Part shown: positions 1-4,295 of the stretch, piece by piece
Position numbering within the stretch: position 1 is the first letter of the stretch
Layout: each line of letters begins with the position of its first letter
Origin: DASUME01 sp038257655
GTDB lineage: Bacteria; Myxococcota_A; Polyangia; Polyangiales; DASUME01
Reading direction: 5' to 3'
DNA: 8,976 nucleotides
NCBI GenBank assembly: GCA_038257655.1
Contig: JBBSJC010000330.1
Coordinates: 1-8,976, forward strand
Made by a program: the position numbers and the translations under genes
The notes under the pieces: model-generated
Told to the model about the DNA's origin: nothing
The model's database searches: none
Seen by the model: the letters and a program-made list of their open reading frames with translations, nothing else

Positions 1-159
1 CTTCGCCTCGAACTGAACGGCCTGGCCCTCTTCGAGGGTCTTGAAGCCGTCTCCGACGATTTGCTGGTAGTGCACAAAAATATCGGGTCCTCCGGTCTCA
101 GGCCGAATGAAACCGAATCCCTTTGCATCGTTGAACCACTTGACTGTTCCGACTGCCAT
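1..159 (-). CDS. CspA-family cold shock protein (3' end outside window)
   Basis: Small single-stranded nucleic-acid-binding protein of the cold shock domain family, a five-stranded OB-fold that acts in the cytoplasm as an RNA chaperone. The 53 visible residues open with MAVGTVKWFNDAKGFGFI, which contains the RNP1 motif KGFGFI (residues 13-18). RNP2 follows as DIFVHY (residues 26-31), where most family members have VFVHFS. The reading frame is open to position 1, so roughly 12-17 C-terminal residues are missing if the protein has the usual length of 65-70. The ATG at 157-159 is the only sensible start, since the family begins just before the G-x-VKWFN strand. A GGAG lies 10 nt upstream (170-173). 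The gene is divergent from the hydrolase at 477 and has a long structured leader. It could be a constitutive or a cold-induced paralogue; the sequence does not settle which. Confidence 0.95.
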   Translation of the reverse strand, partial: MAVGTVKWFNDAKGFGFIRPETGGPDIFVHYQQIVGDGFKTLEEGQAVQFEAK

Positions 160-214
160 ACGTCCGTCACTCCGCTAGCGGCTTTACGCCGGTTGGCTGG
201 TTCCCCCCAAGACA

Positions 215-239
215 GGCTTCCCTTCGATCCCCCGAAGCC
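215..239 (-). promoter_or_regulatory. Mutually exclusive hairpins in csp leader
   Basis: In minus-strand RNA, GGCUUC (239-234) can pair with GAAGCC (220-215) around a 13-nt loop. Alternatively CUUCG (237-233) can pair with CGAAG (226-222) around a 6-nt loop. Both use the same 5' arm, so only one can form at a time. They lie 56-80 nt upstream of the csp start codon. Temperature-responsive leader structure is known for cspA mRNA of E. coli, but homology to that element is not shown here. Confidence 0.3.
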
Positions 240-308
240 GAACACGACATATCCGGAGATGCGGCGTGTGCAGTTGAAGCTTTGTCCACGGGCTTGCCTA
301 CCTTCCCA

Positions 309-320
309 GTCTGCGCAGAC
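309..320. repeat. 12-bp perfect palindrome GTCTGCGCAGAC
   Basis: A perfect inverted repeat without spacer, GTCTGCGCAGAC, lies one base downstream of the minus-strand TTGACA hexamer, in what would be the promoter spacer. Its position would suit a dimeric repressor operator for the csp gene. A perfect 12-mer palindrome can also arise by chance in a 9-kb GC-rich window. Confidence 0.4.
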
Positions 321-321
321 A

Positions 322-327
322 TGTCAA
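322..327 (-). promoter_or_regulatory. Candidate -35 hexamer of the csp promoter
   Basis: The minus strand reads TTGACA here, a perfect sigma-70 -35 hexamer. No good -10 is seen at 16-18 nt; the nearest T/A-containing option, TAGGCA, would be 21 nt away. If transcription starts near 290, the csp mRNA would carry a leader of about 130 nt, comparable to the long leaders known for E. coli cspA. This is inference from a single hexamer. Confidence 0.3.
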
Positions 328-387
328 GATATTTCCCACCTCGAAACGCACCATATGGGCTATTCGCGCGTCTAGGAGGCGCAATAG

Positions 388-441
388 ATGCCCATCCAGT
401 CGCAGACACGTACTTGTTTCACCCCTATGTGGGGCATTTGA
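388..441 (+). CDS. Possible 17-aa leader peptide / small ORF
   Basis: The frame ATG..TGA encodes MPIQSQTRTCFTPMWGI. It is preceded by a perfect AGGAGG (374-379) at an 8-nt spacing, a far better ribosome site than that of the hydrolase gene 35 nt further on. The 3' part overlaps a small inverted repeat, CCCC-TATGT-GGGG (422-434). It could be a real small protein, a leader peptide that affects translation of the hydrolase, or chance. The peptide has no run of one amino acid that would point to classical attenuation. Confidence 0.3.
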   Translation: MPIQSQTRTCFTPMWGI

Positions 442-476
442 CCCACGGCTGACACATTGCGCGGTAGGGTTCCTCC

Positions 477-1298
477 ATGCCGTTGTTACACCACACTGTC
501 CTCACCGCTGCGGGCCTCCCGGATGGACCGGCTGGCGGCCGAACCATCCTGGTACTCCACGGCATCTTGGGCAGTGGCAACAACCTGCGCGGGGTAGCCC
601 AGGCACTGCTCGCCGAGGACCCGAGCGCCCAATGCGTGCTCGTCGACTTGCGCATGCACGGCCGCTCCCAGGGCTGTTCTCCCCCGCATACGATCGAGGC
701 CTGCGCCGGTGATCTGCAAGCACTGGCCCGCTCGCTCTCGCGCCCACCGACGGAGATCATCGGCCACAGCTTTGGAGGTAAGGTCGCCCTCGCCTACGCG
801 CGAGAGCAGTCAGAGCTACAGCGCATCGCGCTACTCGACTCGAATCCATTTCCGCGGGCTGACCGCAACGGCTCCGAGCAGACGATGGCGGTGATCGAGA
901 TGCTCGAGCGCTTACCTGCGTTCTTTGAGACGCGCGCCGCCTTCGTGGAGCACGTGCATCGCCAGGGCTTCCCGCGCGCTATCGCAGACTGGCTCGCGAT
1001 GAATCTCGATCGCACCGACGCGGGCTTCCGCTTTCGTCTGGATCTGAACGCGGTTCGCGCCTTGATCGACGACTATCTCGCGCAGGATCTCTGGCCGGTG
1101 CTGGAGACGACCAGCGCGCGAGTGGACCTAGTGATAGGCGGCCGTTCCGAGGTCTTCCGCGAAGCAGACCTCGCACGAGCACGTGCGCTGTCGGCCCAAG
1201 CACCCGCGCGCGTGCGACTGCACATCTTGCCGGAGGCAGGCCATTGGGTGCACGTCGATGATCCTGAGGGTCTGATGCGAGCGCTCACGAGCCCATAA
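477..1298 (+). CDS. Alpha/beta hydrolase, YbfF/ABHD11-type esterase
   Basis: Predicted cytoplasmic serine esterase of 273 residues with the alpha/beta hydrolase fold. The oxyanion-side HG motif is HGILGSGNNL (28-37), followed by DLRMHGRS (57-64). The nucleophile elbow is GHSFGG (96-101) with Ser98. The probable acid is Asp121 in LLDSNPFP, and the catalytic His256 is in AGHWVH (254-259). The HG-(I/L)-x-GS-x-NL motif, the GHS-x-GGK elbow and the ending AGHWVHxxxP match the YbfF/ABHD11 branch, whose members hydrolyse short acyl esters; the physiological substrate is unknown. Length is close to the family's roughly 255-300. The ATG at 477 gives a complete first strand; the upstream AGGG (466-469) is a weak ribosome site. 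The gene is convergent with the phosphatase gene, 39 nt away, with no clear intrinsic terminator between them. Confidence 0.92.
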   Translation: MPLLHHTVLTAAGLPDGPAGGRTILVLHGILGSGNNLRGVAQALLAEDPSAQCVLVDLRMHGRSQGCSPPHTIEACAGDLQALARSLSRPPTEIIGHSFGGKVALAYAREQSELQRIALLDSNPFPRADRNGSEQTMAVIEMLERLPAFFETRAAFVEHVHRQGFPRAIADWLAMNLDRTDAGFRFRLDLNAVRALIDDYLAQDLWPVLETTSARVDLVIGGRSEVFREADLARARALSAQAPARVRLHILPEAGHWVHVDDPEGLMRALTSP

Positions 1299-1337
1299 CG
1301 TGCATCCCTTCCCCACGCCGTCCCGATCGTAGAACAG

Positions 1338-2405
1338 CTAGCCCTCCGGGGGAGCCGTATTGAGCGGGTGCGGTTCCGCCACCAGCGTCGGAAGCGCCGC
1401 GTAATCGAGCAGCGCAGGTCTGCCGGCCGTCACCACGAGATGGGACAGAGAACCCGGCGCGGGCATGCGCAACGTGCCCTGCTGCGTGCCATCAAACCAG
1501 AGCGCATTTTCGACGAAGCTGCGTATCAACTCGCTTTGCAATGCGACCGCGACGCGCTGTCCCGCATGCTCCGCGTGAAGCTCCGCTAGCGCGGTCGACA
1601 TCAGCTCCGCCAACTTCGCGGCATCAGTCGTGGTCCTGCTCGCCTCGGCCAAGCGAAGCAGCGCGGGATGCCCGGTGCTGGGCGGGCTGCGGCCATCATA
1701 GCGGGCGGCAAACTCTCCCTGTACTGCGGCCGGGTCCTCATCCGCTACGAGCGCTACGCAGGCCGCGTCTTCTTCGCGATGGGGCCACGGCATGGCCGGC
1801 CACAGATGCGATGCGTCGTTGTACACGCACAGCTCGCTGTGATCGCCATCGAGCCGAAGCTCGCTCACAGAGGTGTTCGATGCCCGCCCGAGCGGCCACC
1901 GGCTCTTGCCGCGCAGCCCCAACAAGCCGGCGATAAGCGTACCTATCACCCCGCCGTGACACACGACCAGAGCGTGATCTCCCGGACGCATTTCAGAGCG
2001 CAGCTTGAGCAGCGCGCGGTCGATGCGCGCCGAAAAGCGACTGTACGATTCACCGCCACCCATCGGGATGTCTTCGCCTGCTTTCAAGCGCTCCATCTCA
2101 TCCGGGTAGCGTTCGTTGACTTCCTCGCGCGTCAGCCCTTCCCAAGCGCCGACGTCGAACTCTCGCCACTCGCTATCGGTTTCAAACACATGCCCACTCG
2201 CTTGCGCGGTATCGCGCGCGCGCAGCAAATCCGAGGAGATTACACGATCAAAACGGGTGCGGCTCAGCCTGTGTCCGGCATACCGTGCCTGCTCGCGACC
2301 GAGGTCCGAAAGCGGCGAGTCGCCCTGCCCTTGCCAGCGTTGCACGCGATTGGCGACCGATTCGCCATGACGAACGAGTGTGATGCGAATAGCCTGTTCC
2401 TTCAC
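1338..2405 (-). CDS. Histidine phosphatase with degenerate second domain
   Basis: Histidine phosphatase (phosphoglycerate mutase-like) superfamily protein, predicted cytoplasmic, substrate unknown. Numbered from GTG at 2405 (355 aa), the first domain has the phospho-acceptor motif LVRHGES with R12-H13-G14. It also has SSDLLRARDTA with R62, REFDVGAWEG with probable proton donor E82, and VVCHGG with the second His at 150. Residues about 213-338 look like a second copy of the fold. Its beginning CVALVADED aligns with the LVRHGE strand and VAVALQSELI aligns with LVVCHGGVI. RHG has become ADE and the second His is Gln290, so this half should be inactive. I chose GTG 2405 because AAGGGA lies 4-5 nt upstream and the first beta strand begins right after it. 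ATG at 2444 would add 13 residues, lacks a ribosome site and would place a palindrome inside the gene. GTG 2561 is very unlikely. Confidence 0.88.
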   Translation of the reverse strand: MKEQAIRITLVRHGESVANRVQRWQGQGDSPLSDLGREQARYAGHRLSRTRFDRVISSDLLRARDTAQASGHVFETDSEWREFDVGAWEGLTREEVNERYPDEMERLKAGEDIPMGGGESYSRFSARIDRALLKLRSEMRPGDHALVVCHGGVIGTLIAGLLGLRGKSRWPLGRASNTSVSELRLDGDHSELCVYNDASHLWPAMPWPHREEDAACVALVADEDPAAVQGEFAARYDGRSPPSTGHPALLRLAEASRTTTDAAKLAELMSTALAELHAEHAGQRVAVALQSELIRSFVENALWFDGTQQGTLRMPAPGSLSHLVVTAGRPALLDYAALPTLVAEPHPLNTAPPEG

Positions 2406-2422
2406 GTCTTCCCTTGCATGAA

Positions 2423-2438
2423 CGCTTGCATGCAAGCG
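2423..2438. promoter_or_regulatory. 16-bp perfect palindrome, probable operator
   Basis: CGCTTGCATGCAAGCG is a perfect inverted repeat with no spacer. Its inner octamer CTTGCATG (2425-2432) recurs as a direct repeat at 2413-2420. It sits between the two divergent genes, 17 nt upstream of the chosen GTG start of the phosphatase and downstream of the TAGAAT box. A symmetric 16-mer suits a helix-turn-helix dimer. In RNA it could form only a short hairpin because there is no loop. No regulator gene is adjacent. Confidence 0.5.
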
Positions 2439-2452
2439 CCGCATATCGGTGG

Positions 2453-2458
2453 ATTCTA
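2453..2458 (-). promoter_or_regulatory. Candidate -10 box for phosphatase gene
   Basis: The minus strand reads TAGAAT, five of six matches to the sigma-70 -10 consensus. The -35 region at the expected distance falls in a GC-rich hairpin and has no match, so an activator or another sigma factor would be needed. A start about 7 nt downstream would put the mRNA 5' end near 2446, just before the 16-bp palindrome. Confidence 0.3.
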
Positions 2459-2465
2459 GCGCGTT

Positions 2466-2487
2466 CTCTGCGCGGGCGGGCGCAGAG
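2466..2487. promoter_or_regulatory. GC-rich hairpin, 8-bp stem, 6-nt loop
   Basis: CTCTGCGC (2466-2473) and GCGCAGAG (2480-2487) form a perfect 8-bp stem around GGGCGG. No T-run follows on either strand, so it is not a canonical intrinsic terminator. It lies in the divergent region 50 nt upstream of the operon's first start codon and could be a 5' leader structure or a protein-binding site. Confidence 0.45.
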
Positions 2488-2536
2488 CCACCTCGATTCG
2501 TGCTATCGCTCGCTCGTGGAGGGGTCCGCAGATAAG

Positions 2537-2875
2537 GTGGCGGGTTTTGCGTTGGGCGCACTACTCGATGGCGACCGCGATGCCGCAGGCGTCACGGGCC
2601 AAGTCGCGGACGCCTTCCACGCCGAAGTTAGATCTCGCCTAACTGATGTGAGTCGTGCGGAGGACAAGCGCGAAGCTGTGGCCGCACTGATCGGTAAGCT
2701 TCGCCCGCAGCCACGTACGCTCGATGGGCTGCCGCACAGCGTGCGCACGCTGCTGGAACCGGCTCGTCTCAAGCGCAGCGCAAGCAAGCGAGAACAAACG
2801 CCCGGGGTCGATCCGGATCTGCTCGCCATGCTCAAGCGACTCGCAGCGCGTCTTGCCGAGGCACGACCTGGATGA
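2537..2875 (+). CDS. Small predicted helical protein, first gene of operon
   Basis: Not recognised. From GTG at 2537 it encodes 112 residues, mostly predicted helix and rich in Ala, Leu, Arg, Asp and Glu. There is no signal peptide, no hydrophobic membrane span and no cysteine. A central basic stretch (around LKRSASKREQ) separates two helical parts, and the C-terminus LLAMLKRLAARLAEARPG looks amphipathic. The start is uncertain. GTG 2537 has GGAGGGG 12 nt upstream, a long spacing; GTG 2516 would add seven residues but lacks a ribosome site. The frame extends upstream to an ATG at 2414, but that would cover the control region and overlap the phosphatase start. The stop overlaps the next start as ATGA (2872-2875), so translation is probably coupled to the FliH/SctL-like gene. 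Its place before an sctL-like gene is where sctK lies in many type III clusters, but it is much shorter than SctK and I see no sequence match. Confidence 0.65.
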   Translation: MAGFALGALLDGDRDAAGVTGQVADAFHAEVRSRLTDVSRAEDKREAVAALIGKLRPQPRTLDGLPHSVRTLLEPARLKRSASKREQTPGVDPDLLAMLKRLAARLAEARPG

Positions 2876-3348
2876 TGCGCCGCATCCCGCGCAGTGAGCT
2901 CACCGCCGAGCCCGTACCTCTTGCGCAGGGCCGAGAGCTTACGGCAGTCACGCAAAAGCTCGCGTTGCACGCAGCGCATGCGCACGCGCTGACGCAGGCA
3001 GAGCGTGACATCGTCGACATCACCCAACGGGCGGTCGGCGCCCTGCTACAGGCCGAGCTTACGCTCTCCCCTGAGCACATTCGGTCGGTGGTGCATCAGC
3101 TGGTGCAAGAGGTGCGAGCGGCACGCCAGATCACCGTGCAAGTCCATCCCAGCGATCGCGCCCTGCTACCGAGCGCGCACGAGCTTGCAACGCATGCAGA
3201 AGCACAAGGCGCGATCGAAATTGTGGACAACCCTTCGCTCGCGCCCGGCGACTGCGTGATCACGAGCGAGCTAGGCGACATCGACGCCCGCCTCAGCACG
3301 AAGCTCGAGCAGCTGCAGCAGCTCCTAACGCAGCAGATGTCCCGATGA
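2872..3348 (+). CDS. FliH/SctL (YscL)-like type III stator protein
   Basis: Predicted cytoplasmic protein of 158 residues resembling the C-terminal half of FliH/SctL. In flagella and injectisomes, that family is the peripheral stalk binding the FliI/SctN ATPase and the SctQ/FliN sorting platform. A helical stretch (about 20-84) is followed by the family's beta segment ITVQVHPSD (87-95). Then come IEIVDNPSLAPGDCVI (115-130) and ELGDIDARLSTKLEQL (133-148). This reproduces the (V/I)xVxPxD ... DPSLxPGGCxxxTExGxIDAxxxxQLExL pattern; the usual PGG is PGD here. The length is well below the 200-240 typical for FliH or SctL, and the long N-terminal coiled coil is reduced. Two ATG codons (2872 and 2875) open the gene, and GAGG at 2858-2861 can serve either. 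Both gene ends show ATGA overlaps. The assignment rests on the C-terminal motif. The vacuolar-type ATPase E subunit is a more distant relative and a less likely identity. Confidence 0.75.
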   Translation: MMRRIPRSELTAEPVPLAQGRELTAVTQKLALHAAHAHALTQAERDIVDITQRAVGALLQAELTLSPEHIRSVVHQLVQEVRAARQITVQVHPSDRALLPSAHELATHAEAQGAIEIVDNPSLAPGDCVITSELGDIDARLSTKLEQLQQLLTQQMSR

Positions 3349-4295
3349 ACGAACGCCAAGATGTCGCTGAGCAAGCTAGCGCTGAGCGCGAAGACAGCGG
3401 CATGCTCACCGCGGTTGGTTTGTTCGCCCTTACCTTTGCGTCGATGCTGTACGTGGGCTGCATCTGGGCAAACGTGGATCCTCTCGCAGATGGTCTGCTC
3501 TCTATCTGGCGCGGCTGGCCATTCGCTGTACCGCTGATGGCGATCCTCTTGTCGCACGAGCTCGGCCATTACTTCGCAGCACGCAGGCATCACGTCGATG
3601 TATCGCCTCCCTACTTCATCCCGATGCCTTTCACCCTGATCGGAACGTTCGGCGCCGTCATTCGCATGCGCAGCCCAATAGAGAGCCGGGACGCACTGCT
3701 CGACATTGGTGCGGCGGGTCCCCTCGCTGGTTTCGTCGTGACCCTGCCTGTGCTGATCTACGGTCTGGCGATCTCACCCGTGGAGCGCCTCGATCCGAAC
3801 GTGCACTACTTGGTCGAGGGCCGCTCGTTGCTGTATTCAGGGTTGATCTATGCGCTCAAGGGACCGATAGCAGATGGATTCGATATCTTACTCTCTCCGA
3901 CTGCACTAGCCGGTTGGGCAGGTCTACTAGTCACGATGATAAATCTTGTACCTGTCGGGCAGCTCGATGGAGGTCACGTCGCTTACGCCCTGTTTGGTCC
4001 GCGCCAGGATCAATACAGTCGGCGGGTGTTGCACGGCTTACTCGTTCTCGCGCTGCTGATCAGCGGTGGAGCGATGCTAAGCGCATGGCACCACAGCCAG
4101 TCGATAAGCTCAGCGGCATTCGCGGGCCTGAACTGGGGCATTTGGTGGCTAATTTTGAGCTTGATGATGCGTGCTAACGCCGGTCATCCGCCGACCGCGC
4201 CGAGCGAGCTGACTTCCATTCGGCGCATTGTCGCCTGGGGCACGCTTGCACTCTTCGTGCTGCTGTTCATGCCCACTTGGATACGCGAGACCTGA
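3345..4295 (+). CDS. Site-2-protease-like M50 metalloprotease
   Basis: Integral membrane zinc protease of 316 residues in the M50 (site-2 protease) family, which cleaves substrates within or near the membrane. The zinc-binding HExxH is HELGH (71-75) in the hydrophobic segment following WPFAVPLMAILLS. The third ligand is probably Asp208 in NLVPVGQLDGGH (200-211). After HELGH comes SPPYFIPMPF...GTFGAVIRMRSP (87-111) and then DIGAAGPLAGF (120-130). This arrangement is typical of the EGY/cyanobacterial-type S2P-like branch rather than RseP, and no PDZ domain is present. About seven hydrophobic segments can be seen (near 20-40, 58-78, 115-143, 185-205, 228-247, 255-275, 293-312). The start ATG at 3345 overlaps the preceding stop as ATGA and has no good ribosome site, which suggests coupling. 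Its stop TGA is directly adjacent to the stop of the convergent gene. The substrate is unknown; no obvious anti-sigma or sigma gene is nearby. Confidence 0.93.
   Translation: MNERQDVAEQASAEREDSGMLTAVGLFALTFASMLYVGCIWANVDPLADGLLSIWRGWPFAVPLMAILLSHELGHYFAARRHHVDVSPPYFIPMPFTLIGTFGAVIRMRSPIESRDALLDIGAAGPLAGFVVTLPVLIYGLAISPVERLDPNVHYLVEGRSLLYSGLIYALKGPIADGFDILLSPTALAGWAGLLVTMINLVPVGQLDGGHVAYALFGPRQDQYSRRVLHGLLVLALLISGGAMLSAWHHSQSISSAAFAGLNWGIWWLILSLMMRANAGHPPTAPSELTSIRRIVAWGTLALFVLLFMPTWIRET

Larger units (their letters stand above)
160..476. other. Divergent intergenic region, csp / hydrolase
   Basis: This 317-nt stretch separates the divergent cold shock and hydrolase genes. Both strands have short open frames (for example 167-409 minus), but these show no recognisable motif. 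What can be seen is a TTGACA hexamer on the minus strand at 322-327, a 12-bp perfect palindrome at 309-320, an alternative-hairpin segment at 215-239, a 10-bp palindrome CCGCTAGCGG at 172-181 next to the csp ribosome site, and a 17-codon frame with a perfect Shine-Dalgarno sequence at 388-441. I found no convincing promoter for the hydrolase. A TTGACC at 438-443 on the plus strand has no -10 at a normal distance. Confidence 0.6.

Noticed and set aside
438..470. Plus-strand promoter TTGACC ... TAGGGT for the hydrolase
   Set aside because: The spacer would be 21 nt and the -10 match is poor; the start site would also be too close to the ATG at 477.
1299..1337. Bidirectional terminator between hydrolase and phosphatase genes
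   Set aside because: The 39-nt gap is C-rich, with no stable stem followed by a T-run on either strand.
1668..2459. 263-codon open frame on the plus strand
   Set aside because: It lies antisense to the histidine phosphatase, whose RHG, LLRARDTA and CHGG motifs identify the real frame; the translation shows no motif and is Arg/Ala-rich as expected of a shadow frame.
2414..2536. N-terminal extension of the small operon gene from ATG 2414
   Set aside because: It would cover the palindrome and hairpin of the divergent control region and overlap the phosphatase start; the added residues look random and there is no ribosome site.
2503..3027. 174-codon open frame on the minus strand
   Set aside because: Antisense to the small helical protein and the SctL-like gene; Ser/Arg-rich shadow translation without motifs.
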